Under the pieces are notes generated by a model. That model was not told the DNA's origin, did not search any database, and worked only from the letters and a program-made list of their open reading frames with translations. From positions 1-64,000 of the forward strand of contig DASVPW010000093.1 in assembly GCA_036389455.1 (NCBI GenBank): a stretch of 64,000 bases of DNA. The letters are read 5' to 3'. Position numbers and translations under genes: made by a program. Every line of letters starts with the position of its first letter. Position 1 is the stretch's first letter. Positions 1-8,099 of this stretch are shown one piece after another. The DNA is from JAJKJG01 sp036389455 (GTDB lineage Bacteria > Pseudomonadota > Alphaproteobacteria > Rhizobiales > Beijerinckiaceae).

Positions 1-468
1 GCGGACTCCGGCCTTGTTCAAAGGCGAGGAGGGGACGCCGAAAACTCTGGGTCGGCCGGCCTGTGGCGTCCCCGCGGTTCTCTCGCCCCGGCCTCCTCGG
101 ACGGGGCGCTTCCAGCCGCCTCGACCACCGCTCTTCGGGACCCGCTGCGGGGTCTCCCTTTCGGAGCGGCCTTCGGGATCCTTTAGCGCCCTGTGGGCGC
201 GCCCGGCTCGTAGTGGCCGGGGGGCGGATGTCTTCGGGCCCTCCCCGTCCGGCTCCTTACGGAGCCCTTCGAGAAAAACCCTGCAGTCGAAGCGGCCGCC
301 CGAGTCGGACGCACACCGAGCGCCCGCCGCGGGACCGCCTCCCCTCCGCATCGCGACCCGGTGCGCACGCGGCTCCCTCGCCAGAGGGGAGTGCGGCACA
401 TGAGCACGAAACGGTAACAGTGTCAAGGATTATTTTCACCAATCGTGAGAAAGCTCACGCTTGCGGCC
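1..468. other. Hairpin-rich stretch without a convincing gene
   Basis: Several overlapping open frames run on both strands, but their translations are arginine- and proline-rich, share no recognisable domain and look like frames kept open by high GC. The DNA is full of short inverted repeats: a perfect 9-bp pair GGGGACGCC (31-39) and GGCGTCCCC (65-73), which encloses the palindrome GGCCGGCC, and a GGCTCC-TTAC-GGAGCC hairpin near 260-275. It may be a decayed repeat cluster or a structured transcript. I cannot assign it. Confidence 0.4.
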
Positions 469-1380
469 TCAGTGGTGAGGCTCCTCCCCCCGGCGTGCCT
501 TTATCGTCGCTCTACGAATGTGTCGTAGGACATCTTTTGAGTAGCTACTGAGGTCCACGTTCATTCCGAACGCCAAGTGATAAAGATTGTCACGCTTCTG
601 TGCCACTATGACAGTCACGCCCCGACTGTTTGGACGGGTCCCGGTTCCAACCGTTAGCTTATCTTTTTCAAGCGCAGTCACAACTTTGTTGTAAAGAAAA
701 CGTCCTCTCCAGCCCTCAACGGAAAATGGGAGGCCATAGACACCTGTGAATCGTTCAAAGACCTCGACAAGCGATCTCGCCCCAGCGACAACTACCTCGT
801 TCGGGTAAACTCGCCAGAAATGGCGGACATGGAATACGTTTTTTTCGCGGTTACCGACCACAATGAATAAGAATCTTTCCTTTTGGTCGTCCTCGTTGAA
901 CCACTTGGCAAATAAGGATACCAACGATGGCTGATCATCACTTTCGCGCGGCGGCCCAAAATGCTGCTCAAACTCGGGGGATCGCAAGACCTTGTCGACA
1001 AGCGGCCGATCGTCGAAGCCCATTTTGGACACGAACTCTTCGATATCGTCTTCAAATAACACTGTATATGCATCACTCGGCAATACGGCATCGGCGGAGA
1101 GCCGATCAAGGGCCGCCGCCTCATCGGCCGGCGCGGATACACGCTCAGCCTCCCGATCCAACCAATCCAAGATGCGCGCCCGAAGGTCTTGGTCCTTAAC
1201 CCCCTCATTGTGGAGTTCAGACCGGAGCCACTCCGTCAGACGGGCACGGAACTCCTCCTCACCTGGCAAGACTGGAGCTGCGTCCGGGTTCAATCCTCCA
1301 CTATCAACGGAAAGCGCCATTCGGGCGAGTAGTCCGGCGGCTTGGTTCGGGTCGAGCCCTGCGATCTCTGGGATGCTCAT
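469..1380 (-). CDS. Hypothetical protein, 303 aa, second gene of a two-gene cassette
   Basis: I do not recognise this family. The start at 1380 (protein begins MSIPEIAG) lies 8 bases after the stop of the upstream gene, so the two genes are probably one transcript; a longer in-frame extension up to 1575 would run back through most of the coding half of that neighbour. The N-terminal third (to about residue 95) is acidic and helical. The rest looks like a mixed alpha/beta domain with aromatic stretches such as FHVRHFWRVYP and a basic C-terminus (IRRATIKARRGEE). There is no signal peptide or membrane segment, so it is probably cytoplasmic. Base composition is visibly less GC-rich than the flanking genes, which together with the adjacent inverted-repeat element suggests transferred DNA. 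Function is unknown. Confidence 0.6.
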   Translation of the reverse strand: MSIPEIAGLDPNQAAGLLARMALSVDSGGLNPDAAPVLPGEEEFRARLTEWLRSELHNEGVKDQDLRARILDWLDREAERVSAPADEAAALDRLSADAVLPSDAYTVLFEDDIEEFVSKMGFDDRPLVDKVLRSPEFEQHFGPPRESDDQPSLVSLFAKWFNEDDQKERFLFIVVGNREKNVFHVRHFWRVYPNEVVVAGARSLVEVFERFTGVYGLPFSVEGWRGRFLYNKVVTALEKDKLTVGTGTRPNSRGVTVIVAQKRDNLYHLAFGMNVDLSSYSKDVLRHIRRATIKARRGEEPHH

Positions 1381-1388
1381 TGCACTGA

Positions 1389-1892
1389 TCACCTGAGCCG
1401 GGGCAATTCTATGATATCGAACTCTGCGGGCCGCAAGTCGCTTACGATGTACTCGGCGCCATGAGCGGCTCTCCGAGACGCCGGCACCAAAGCTAGGCGC
1501 CCGGAGGCCTCGATGGGCGCCCGCGGTATCACAAATAGTAACGGACGCCACATTTTCCAGCTTGGCTGCTTGCACGCCGCCCGGATCTCATCGCGCTGAT
1601 TCTGGGTGATTTCTCCGTTCGCAAGCCATATCTCCGCTAATCTCGGAAATTTTCTCTTATACCCGGCAATCCGACTGTCATGCCGATCTTCACTCTCTAC
1701 CGCAGCCGCTAGCTGCTCGTAGATCGTCATGGGGTCAGAACTCGCGCCTACACGACTGGAGGGAGCCAAGCCAGCCTGCTGCCCCAATGAAAACACCTCG
1801 CTGCACCATGCGTAGAACGTGCCATTGCGATAGCGATTGGCAACGTCCACGGAATAGTACGGATTGGTAGAGTAGAGGACTGGTCCGGACAT
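1389..1892 (-). CDS. Hypothetical protein, 167 aa, first gene of a two-gene cassette
   Basis: I do not recognise this family. I chose the ATG at 1892 (MSGPVLYSTNPYYS) because the longer frame up to 2039 reads through a 112-bp inverted-repeat element, so its extra 49 residues are probably not native. The protein has a Tyr/Asn-rich start, a central polar helical region (YEQLAAAVESEDRHDSRIAG) and a C-terminal half with hydrophobic strands (MWRPLLFVIPRAPIE) ending DIIELPRLR. It is followed after 8 bases by the 303-aa gene. The pairing and the lower GC content suggest a mobile accessory cassette. No toxin, nuclease or defence motif is visible. Confidence 0.55.
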   Translation of the reverse strand: MSGPVLYSTNPYYSVDVANRYRNGTFYAWCSEVFSLGQQAGLAPSSRVGASSDPMTIYEQLAAAVESEDRHDSRIAGYKRKFPRLAEIWLANGEITQNQRDEIRAACKQPSWKMWRPLLFVIPRAPIEASGRLALVPASRRAAHGAEYIVSDLRPAEFDIIELPRLR

Positions 1893-1960
1893 GCAACTGC
1901 GGGCGTGAGGCGGGTTCGCTATATACGGCACCGTGACGGTCACGCAACGGCCCCCACCGC

Positions 1961-2072
1961 GGTAGTGCCTCAGTTTGAATTCGGGTTCGAGCAGAGCCTG
2001 TTCCCTCCCACAAGAGGGAGGAAATCGTGGATTCGGCACACTCGGGCGGCCAGTTCAAACTGAGGCACTACC
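1961..2072. mobile_element. MITE-like element with 19-bp perfect terminal inverted repeats
   Basis: The left end GGTAGTGCCTCAGTTTGAA (1961-1979) is repeated exactly in inverted orientation at 2054-2072. The 74-bp interior contains another hairpin, CCTCCC (2004-2009) and GGGAGG (2016-2021). There is no room for a transposase, so this is either a non-autonomous element or an IS remnant. It sits in the divergent gap between the unknown two-gene cassette and the DUF3182 gene, and open frames of both flanks read into it. Clear target-site duplications are not visible. Confidence 0.7.
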
Positions 2073-2149
2073 CGCGCCCGCCGCCGTACGAAGCGAGATT
2101 TTCATGGTCCCGCCGGGCACGGGCGGGCCGGTGCGGCGTTGGTGTCGCG

Positions 2150-3289
2150 ATGCAAGTTGCCGCATGGCCCGAGACGATCCAGGATCGCCCGATCCGCGGC
2201 GGGGCGGTCGTCGTCCATGCGCCCCCCGATCTCGGCTTCGCCGATCCGCACGAGGAAGCGACCCGCCGGGAGATCGCGCGCCGGCTCGCGGGCTTGCGCG
2301 GAGCGGAGTTCGCGGGCCCCTACGAACCCGCCCTCCCCTATCTGCCGCCGGTCTACTTCGTGACCGGCGCGACCCTCGTCGGGATCGCGGCGGCGCAGGC
2401 CCTCGGCATCCGCTGCGAGCACGATCTCTTCGGCGGCGTCGTCCCGCACGCCTTCGTGGCCACGAAGGCGATCACCCACCCGCTCGTCCGTCCGGACGCG
2501 GAGGCCCCGGACGGCTGGTCCGAGGACTTTCCGGAGCGGGTGCGCCACGCGGCGCTCGCCGGGTTCTCCGCCTTCTCCCATGCCGACGCGGCCGAGGCCG
2601 GGGCCCGGCTCCTCGCGCAAGGCCCCGTGCGGGTCAAGCCCGTGCAGGCGACCGCCGGGCGCGGCCAGACGGTCGTGGCGGACGCCGCCGCGCTCGCGGA
2701 TGCGCTCGCTCCGATGGACGCCGCGGAGCTTGCGGTCTACGGGTTGGTGCTTGAGGAGAACCTCACGAACGTGACGACCTACAGCGTCGGCCAGGTGCGG
2801 GTCGCGGATCTCGTCGCGACCTACTGGGGCACGCAGCGCCTCACCTTCGACGGCGGCGGCGAGGCGGTCTACGGCGGCTCCGACCTCGTCGTAGCGCGCG
2901 GCGGCTTCGACGCCCTCCTCGCTCTTGGCCCCTCCGAGGAGGCCCGCCTCGCGGTGGCGCAGGCCCGCGCCTACGACGAGGCCGCCGGCGCGTGCTTCCC
3001 GGGGCTCTTCGCCTCGCGCCGCAACTACGACGTGGCGCAGGGGCTCGATGCCGAGGGACGGCGGCGGTCGGGGGTGCTGGAGCAGTCTTGGCGCATGGGC
3101 GGCGCGTCGAGCGCCGAGATCGGCGCGCTCGAGGCCTTCCGGGCCGACCCGGACCTTGCCGCCGTGCGCGCCTCGTCCATGGAGGTCCACGGCGGAGGGG
3201 AGCCGCCGCCGCACGCCGCCGTGTACTTCCGGGGCGTGGACGAGCGCCTCGGCCCGCTCGTCAAGTACGCCGTGGTCGAGCCCCTATGA
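2150..3289 (+). CDS. DUF3182 family protein (ATP-grasp-like)
   Basis: The 379-aa protein resembles the DUF3182 family of proteobacterial proteins, which look ATP-grasp-like but have no settled function. Supporting blocks are LPYLPPVYFVTGATLVG, RVKPVQATAGRGQTVV (a nucleotide-binding-like strand and glycine loop), YGLVLEENLTNVTTYSVGQ and a C-terminal EQSWRMGGASSAE. I chose the ATG at 2150 (MQVAAWPET); the frame is open back to 2027, but that stretch lies in the inverted-repeat element. The stop overlaps the start of the next gene in an ATGA, so the hydrolase that follows is probably translationally coupled and works in the same process. The family call is from memory of the sequence pattern. 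Confidence 0.7.
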   Translation: MQVAAWPETIQDRPIRGGAVVVHAPPDLGFADPHEEATRREIARRLAGLRGAEFAGPYEPALPYLPPVYFVTGATLVGIAAAQALGIRCEHDLFGGVVPHAFVATKAITHPLVRPDAEAPDGWSEDFPERVRHAALAGFSAFSHADAAEAGARLLAQGPVRVKPVQATAGRGQTVVADAAALADALAPMDAAELAVYGLVLEENLTNVTTYSVGQVRVADLVATYWGTQRLTFDGGGEAVYGGSDLVVARGGFDALLALGPSEEARLAVAQARAYDEAAGACFPGLFASRRNYDVAQGLDAEGRRRSGVLEQSWRMGGASSAEIGALEAFRADPDLAAVRASSMEVHGGGEPPPHAAVYFRGVDERLGPLVKYAVVEPL

Positions 3290-4080
3290 CGACGCGCATC
3301 AGGCCGATCCCGGTCGCGGTCGACGGGCAGTCGCTCGCCGGCACCCTGGTCGAGCCGGGGCGGAAGGTGCCGGGCGTCCTGTTCGTGCACGGCTGGGGCG
3401 GCAGCCAGGAGCAGTATCTGGCCCGCGCCCGCGAGATCGCCGCGCTCGGCTGCGTCTGCCTCACCTTCGACCTGCGCGGCCACGCCGCCACGAAGGAGCT
3501 GCACGAGACCGTCACGCGGGAAGAAAACCTCGCCGACGTGGTCGCGGCCTACGACGTCCTCGCGGGGCATCACGGCGTCGACCGGGACTCCATCGCGGTC
3601 GTCGGCAGCAGCTACGGCGGCTACCTCGGGGCGATCCTGACCGAGCTGCGCCCGGTGCGCTGGCTCGCGCTCCGCGTGCCGGCGCTTTACCGCGACGAGG
3701 ACTGGCCGCTGCCAAAGGAGCAGCTCAAGAAGTACGGCCTCGCCGAGTACCGGCAGCATGCCATCCGCCCCGAGGACAACCGGGCGCTCGCGGCCTGCGC
3801 GGCGTTCCGCGGCGACGTGCTCGTGGTCGAGTCCGAGCACGACGACATCGTGCCCCATCCGGTCATCGCCAACTACGTCGCGGCGTTCGAGAACGCCCAC
3901 TCCCTGACCTACCGGGTCATCAAGGACGCCGACCACAAGCTCTCCGAGGACGCTTGGCAGCAGGCCTACACCGCGCTCCTCGTGACCTGGGCGACCGAGA
4001 TGATCCTGGGGGCGCGGGAGGGCGGCGCGGCGCTCAGGGCGGACGCCCGCCCGACCAAGGCCGCCGCCGCCGCGCGGTAG
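3286..4080 (+). CDS. Alpha/beta hydrolase (serine hydrolase) coupled to DUF3182
   Basis: The 264-aa protein has the alpha/beta-hydrolase layout. The oxyanion region is FVHGWGGSQEQY near residue 35, the nucleophile elbow is GSSYGG near residue 107 with Ser as nucleophile, the likely acid lies in ESEHDDIV, and the likely catalytic His is in DADHKLS. There is no signal peptide, so it is probably a cytosolic esterase or peptidase of the dienelactone hydrolase/acetyl-xylan-esterase-like branch. The start ATG at 3286 overlaps the DUF3182 stop by 4 bases, a conserved-operon style coupling. The substrate cannot be read from the sequence. The last 20 residues are Ala/Arg-rich and probably disordered. 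Confidence 0.8.
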   Translation: MTTRIRPIPVAVDGQSLAGTLVEPGRKVPGVLFVHGWGGSQEQYLARAREIAALGCVCLTFDLRGHAATKELHETVTREENLADVVAAYDVLAGHHGVDRDSIAVVGSSYGGYLGAILTELRPVRWLALRVPALYRDEDWPLPKEQLKKYGLAEYRQHAIRPEDNRALAACAAFRGDVLVVESEHDDIVPHPVIANYVAAFENAHSLTYRVIKDADHKLSEDAWQQAYTALLVTWATEMILGAREGGAALRADARPTKAAAAAR

Positions 4081-4166
4081 GGCCCGCCGGTGGCGTCCTC
4101 CCCCAGCCCCTCACCTACCCGCTTCGCGAGTGGGCCTCTCGCGGCTTGCGTGAGAGGTGAACGCGC

Positions 4167-5609
4167 TCACCCCTCGACCAGCACGCTCTTGATGTTGACG
4201 AACTCGAGGATGCCGTAGCGGGAGCATTCGCGGCCGTAGCCGGAGTCCTTGACGCCGCCGAAGGGCATGCGCGGGTCGGAGCGCACGTTGCCGTTGACGA
4301 AGGCAAGGCCGCTCTCGAGCTCGTCGGCGGCGATGCGCTCGCCGCGGGCGAGGTCGCGGGTGACCACGGCCGAGCCGAGGCCGAACTCGGAGGCGTTCGC
4401 GATGCGGATGGCATCGGCCTCGTCCTTCGCCTCGATGACCGCCGCCACGGGGCCGAAGATCTCCTCGTCGTAGGCCGGCATGCCGGGGCGAACGTCCGTG
4501 AGCACCGTCGCCGGATACCAGGCGCCGGGGCGGTCGGGGACCTTGCCGCCGGCGAGCACGCGCGCGCCCTTGGCGACGCTCTCCTCGACCTGGGCGTGGG
4601 TGTCGTCCCGCGCCTTCACGCTGACGAGCGGCCCGAGCTTCGTCGCGGGGTCGCGCGGGTCGCCCATGCGGAACGTCTCCATCTTCTCCGCGAAGGCGCG
4701 CTCGAAGGCATCGCGCACCTGCGGCACGACGATGAAGCGCTTGCCGGCGATGCAGCTCTGGCCGGCGTTGACCATCCGGGCCGTCGCGCAGACCTCGGCC
4801 GCGCGGGCGATGTCAGCGTCGGCGAGGACGAGGTAGGCATCCGAGCCGCCGAGCTCGAGCACGCTCTTCTTCAGGGCGGCGCCGGCCGCGCCCGCGACCT
4901 GGCGCCCTGCCTCGACGCTGCCGGTGAGCGTCACGGCGGCGACGGCGCGGTCCTCGATCAGCGCCTTCACGTCCCGGCTCGGGATCAGCACCGTGCGGAA
5001 CAGGTTCTCGGGGAACCCCGCCTCGCGGAACACGTCCTCGATCGCGAGCGCCGAGCCCGGCACGTTGCTGGCGTGCTTCAGGACGACCGCGTTCCCGGCC
5101 ATGATCGAGGGCGCGGCGAAGCGGAAGGCCTGCCAGAACGGGAAGTTCCAGGGCATCACGGCGAGCACCACGCCCACCGGGTTGTAGGCGATGAAGGCCT
5201 TCGGCCCGCCGAGGTCGACCGGCTCGGGCGCGAGGAACCTCTCGGCGTTGTCGGCGAAGTAGTCGCAGTTGAAGGCGCACTTCTCGACCTCGGCCCGCCC
5301 GTCCTTCACGAGCTTGCCCATCTCGGCCGTCATGAGGTCGGCGAATTCCTCTTGGCGTGCGCGCAAGATCGCCGCGGCCTTCTTCATCAGCCGGGCGCGC
5401 TCCGCGAACGGCACCTTGCGCCAGCCTTCGAAGGCCTTGCGCACGTCGCGGGCGACGGCGAGCGCCTCCTCGGCGGTGTGCCCTTCGTACGTGCGTCCCG
5501 GCGCCTCGGTCGCGGGGTCGACCGTGGCGAAGCGCGGCCGTCCTCCGGGTGGGCGCCCGGGCTCGCGGGCGTGCGACTGGTCGCGTTCGGGCTGCCGGCT
5601 CTGGTCCAT
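4167..5609 (-). CDS. NAD(P)-dependent aldehyde dehydrogenase, succinate-semialdehyde dehydrogenase type
   Basis: A 480-aa aldehyde dehydrogenase. The NAD-binding and oxyanion segment MPWNFPFWQAFR lies near 152-163, the general base Glu252 is in ELGGSD, and the catalytic Cys286 is in NAGQSCIAG. Closest in style to GabD/Sad-type succinate-semialdehyde dehydrogenases, which oxidise succinate semialdehyde to succinate; other aliphatic aldehydes are possible. I chose the ATG at 5609 because GAGAGGA lies about 10 bases upstream; an upstream in-frame start at 5645 lacks this. The N-terminal 25 residues are charged and proline-rich and probably not part of the fold. No gab genes are adjacent, so the exact substrate is uncertain. 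Confidence 0.85.
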   Translation of the reverse strand: MDQSRQPERDQSHAREPGRPPGGRPRFATVDPATEAPGRTYEGHTAEEALAVARDVRKAFEGWRKVPFAERARLMKKAAAILRARQEEFADLMTAEMGKLVKDGRAEVEKCAFNCDYFADNAERFLAPEPVDLGGPKAFIAYNPVGVVLAVMPWNFPFWQAFRFAAPSIMAGNAVVLKHASNVPGSALAIEDVFREAGFPENLFRTVLIPSRDVKALIEDRAVAAVTLTGSVEAGRQVAGAAGAALKKSVLELGGSDAYLVLADADIARAAEVCATARMVNAGQSCIAGKRFIVVPQVRDAFERAFAEKMETFRMGDPRDPATKLGPLVSVKARDDTHAQVEESVAKGARVLAGGKVPDRPGAWYPATVLTDVRPGMPAYDEEIFGPVAAVIEAKDEADAIRIANASEFGLGSAVVTRDLARGERIAADELESGLAFVNGNVRSDPRMPFGGVKDSGYGRECSRYGILEFVNIKSVLVEG

Positions 5610-5681
5610 GGTCTGAAAATCCTCTCGAGGGCGCCTTGCGCCCATGCGTGCGATGTCGTTGCACCCGGGGGCTGCCGCGCG

Positions 5682-6554
5682 TCAAGCCGCGAAGGCGCGC
5701 CCGAGGAACGGCCGCAGCGCCGCGAGCGCGGCGTCGGGCGCCTCCTCAGGGATGTAGTGGCCGCACTCGACCGCCTGCCCCTCGACGTCGTCGGCCCAGT
5801 CGCGCCAGATCGCCGGCACGTCGTACCAGCCGCCGACGTGGCCCTTCGCCCCCCACAGGGCCAGGAGCGGGCAGGCGATGCGCCGACCGGCCGCGCGGTC
5901 CTGGGCGTCGAGGGTAAAGTCGCAGGTCGCGCCGGCCCGGTAGTCCTCGCACATGGCGTGGATCGTGGCCGGGTCCGAGGCGCAGCGCATGTACTCGGCG
6001 AGCGCCGCCGGATCGAACATCGCGCGGCCGCGGTGGAAGTGGAAGGCCTCCGGGTCGGCGGCGATCACCCGCTCCGGGAACGGGTGCGGCTGCGCCAGGA
6101 AGAACCAGTGCCAGTAGCCGAGCGCGAAGGACATGTCGGTGCGCCGATACATCTCCCATGTCGGCACGATGTCGAGGACGGCGAGCGCCGCGACCCGCTC
6201 GGGGTGGTCGAGGGCCATGCGGTAGCCGCAGCGCCCTCCCCTATCGTGCCCGACGACCGCGAAGCGCTCGAACCCGAGCGCGCGCATGACGGCGACCTGG
6301 TCGCGGGCCATGGCGCGCTTCGAGTACGGCTCGTGGCCGGGCGCCGTCGGCGGCTTCGAGCTGTCGCCGTAGCCGCGGAGATCCGCGCAGACGACGCTGT
6401 ATGTCTCGGCGAGCGCCGGCGCGACCTTGTGCCAGATCATATGGGTCTGCGGGTAGCCGTGCAGGAGCAGCACCGGCGGGCCGGAGCCGCCGCTGCGGAC
6501 GCAGATCGTCGCCTCGGGGGTCTCGATCAGCTCGCGCCTGAAGCCTTCGAACAT
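5682..6554 (-). CDS. Haloacetate dehalogenase-like alpha/beta hydrolase
   Basis: The 290-aa protein carries the signature of fluoroacetate/haloacetate dehalogenases, which hydrolyse the carbon-halogen bond of haloacetates to give glycolate. Visible elements are HGYPQTH (32-38), DLRGYGDS (58-65), nucleophile Asp104 with Arg105 and Arg108 in GHDRGGR, candidate acid Asp128, the halide-pocket pair His149-Trp150, a Tyr205 in EDYRAGA, and catalytic His266 in CGHYIPEE. By family knowledge, the Arg pair binds the carboxylate and His/Trp/Tyr bind halide. Start ATG at 6554 follows GGAAGGGACGGGCG. It could instead be an epoxide-hydrolase-like enzyme, but the full residue set favours dehalogenase. Confidence 0.78.
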   Translation of the reverse strand: MFEGFRRELIETPEATICVRSGGSGPPVLLLHGYPQTHMIWHKVAPALAETYSVVCADLRGYGDSSKPPTAPGHEPYSKRAMARDQVAVMRALGFERFAVVGHDRGGRCGYRMALDHPERVAALAVLDIVPTWEMYRRTDMSFALGYWHWFFLAQPHPFPERVIAADPEAFHFHRGRAMFDPAALAEYMRCASDPATIHAMCEDYRAGATCDFTLDAQDRAAGRRIACPLLALWGAKGHVGGWYDVPAIWRDWADDVEGQAVECGHYIPEEAPDAALAALRPFLGRAFAA

Positions 6555-6567
6555 CGCCCGTCCCTTC

Positions 6568-6600
6568 CATCTCTCCCCGCTGCGCAAGCGGGGAGAGATG
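6568..6600. repeat. Perfect palindrome of the CTCTCCCC repeat family
   Basis: Arms CATCTCTCCCCGCT (6568-6581) and AGCGGGGAGAGATG (6587-6600) pair perfectly around the loop GCGCA. It lies in the 60-base gap between the dodecin gene and the dehalogenase gene, both on the minus strand, and could form a hairpin in their common transcript. It belongs to a dispersed palindrome family seen at several places in this window. Confidence 0.85.
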
Positions 6601-6614
6601 CCGCGGCGCAAGCC

Positions 6615-6836
6615 TCAGTCGCTGTCGCCGCGCTCGTACTTGAAGGACACCTTGAGCTTCGTCCGGTACAGCTCGACCTTGCCGTCCTTGAGCTGGACGT
6701 CCTGCTCCGTCACCTCGGCGATGCGCAGGTCGCGGAGCGACTCCGCCGCGCGCTCGACCGCGACCTTCGCCGCCTGCTCCCACGATTGCGTGCTGGTTCC
6801 GATGAGCTCGATGACCTTGTAGACGCTGTCGGCCAT
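6615..6836 (-). CDS. Dodecin family flavin-binding protein
   Basis: A 73-aa protein that matches the dodecin family, small proteins that form a dodecameric hollow sphere and store or buffer flavins in the cytoplasm. The family pattern is clear: N-terminal strand VYKVIELIGTS, the long helix SWEQAAKVAVERAAES, then LRIAEVTEQDVQL and the C-terminal strand YRTKLKVSFKYE. Length is normal for the family. The start at 6836 follows GGGAGG at a good distance. It is followed on the same strand by the dehalogenase-like gene, with a palindrome between; the functional link is unclear. Confidence 0.9.
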   Translation of the reverse strand: MADSVYKVIELIGTSTQSWEQAAKVAVERAAESLRDLRIAEVTEQDVQLKDGKVELYRTKLKVSFKYERGDSD

Positions 6837-6939
6837 GGCGGCCTCCCTGGTTGGACGGAAGGATCGTAGGGCCGCGCCCGCGCGTTGGCGAGCCGGCCCG
6901 GCGCCGTGCCGGCGTACCGCAGCGCGCTGGATTGGCGCC

Positions 6940-8040
6940 CTAATCGGATTTCTGCGAGGGCGGCTCCGCCCTGACCAGCACGCGATAGAACTGGTCCGGC
7001 GGCTCGGCGCCCGTCGCGTGCGCCTCCTTGAGCGCCGCTGCGACCGCTCGAGCGATGCCGATGCGGTAGTGGAGCGGGTCCCAGTAGTTCGAGTCCTCGG
7101 TCGTGACGGCCGAGCGGCGGCGGAAGTCCACGACCGTCGCGCCGTGCCGGCGCGCGATCGCCACGACCCGGTCCTTGCACTCGGCCTCCACGTCGGCCTC
7201 GCGGGTGCCCGGCTCCGGCTGCGCGCTCGCGTGGACCGGGGGGAAGACCAGGATCTTCGCCGTCTCGGCGGGGATGCGCGCGAGAAGGTCGGCGAGCCAC
7301 GGCAGCGCCGGCATGGGGAGCGCCGCCCGCTCGGCGGCGCTCATCGGCTCCTCGGGGACCGGCGGAGCGGGCGCCGCGACGGCGGCGATATGCCGGCGCG
7401 CCCGGGCAAGGTCGTAGGAAGCGTCGGGGGGCACGAACACCTCGTAGCCGTCCGGACGGATGCGGTCCTTCATCAGCCCGAGCCGGTTCATGGCGACGCG
7501 GGCCGCGATCTCGAGGCTCTTCAGGTTGAGGAGTCCGACCGCGGCATCGAGCCGGCTCTCGTCGTAGAGCCAGCGCGGGAACGCCCGGAAGGTTACGAGC
7601 TGGCGGTCGGCGTCGGGCGCGCACCAGGTCCGGTCGAGGCCGAAGATCATCACCTTCGGGCTCGCAACGTGGCGCAGGAACAGGCCGGCGAGCTGCATCT
7701 GCTCCCAGGGGGTTCCGGCGTTGAGGCCGAGATTGGCGAAGCGGGCGCCGAAGAGGTGCCCGAGAGCCGCCGGGTCGATCAGGCGGATCGTCGACGTGCC
7801 GAACAGCGCGCTGTCGTATTGGCGGCTGCGCACGATCTGCGGATACATGAAGCGCTGGTTGAGATCCATGATCGGCGTCGGGCCGCGGCCCGGGCCGGTC
7901 CTGATCCCATAAGGGTCGAGCGCCACGATGAAGCCGTAGCACGCGCCCGCCGTGACGACCGCGGCCGCCGCGAAGGCGAGGGCGAAGCGGCGCCAGCCGG
8001 GAGCGCGGTTCAAGGTGGCCTCGAGGGTGACGTCCGCCAT
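6940..8040 (-). CDS. Membrane-anchored SGNH-hydrolase-like protein
   Basis: A 366-aa protein with an N-terminal membrane anchor (about residues 18-42, AFAAAAVVTAGACYGFIVAL) and a predicted periplasmic domain. ALFGTSTIRLIDP fits an SGNH block I (Gly-Thr-Ser with the candidate nucleophile Ser) and DPLHYR near the C-terminus fits the block V Asp-x-x-His pair. Similar proteins sit in polysaccharide loci and may acylate or deacylate sugars; that is inference. It is the last gene of a minus-strand run after an RffA-type aminotransferase. I chose the ATG at 8040 because it gives the hydrophobic N-terminus; the ribosome binding site is weak. Confidence 0.55.
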   Translation of the reverse strand: MADVTLEATLNRAPGWRRFALAFAAAAVVTAGACYGFIVALDPYGIRTGPGRGPTPIMDLNQRFMYPQIVRSRQYDSALFGTSTIRLIDPAALGHLFGARFANLGLNAGTPWEQMQLAGLFLRHVASPKVMIFGLDRTWCAPDADRQLVTFRAFPRWLYDESRLDAAVGLLNLKSLEIAARVAMNRLGLMKDRIRPDGYEVFVPPDASYDLARARRHIAAVAAPAPPVPEEPMSAAERAALPMPALPWLADLLARIPAETAKILVFPPVHASAQPEPGTREADVEAECKDRVVAIARRHGATVVDFRRRSAVTTEDSNYWDPLHYRIGIARAVAAALKEAHATGAEPPDQFYRVLVRAEPPSQKSD

Positions 8041-8099
8041 CGCGGCCGTGATGGGAGGTGCCCCGTGCCGTGTCAACGGACGCACTCCCAGCGCCGCCG

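Noticed and set aside
14..551. Overlapping frames on both strands at the left end
   Set aside because: Arg/Pro/Ser-rich translations without domains in a hairpin-rich, high-GC stretch.
2102..4140. Long minus-strand and alternative plus-strand frames over the DUF3182 and hydrolase genes
   Set aside because: Shadow frames; translations are low complexity, while the chosen frames carry family motifs and an ATGA coupling.
4085..4160. Terminator or palindrome after the DUF3182/hydrolase pair
   Set aside because: CCTCAC...GTGAGAGG arms are too degenerate to call as a separate feature.
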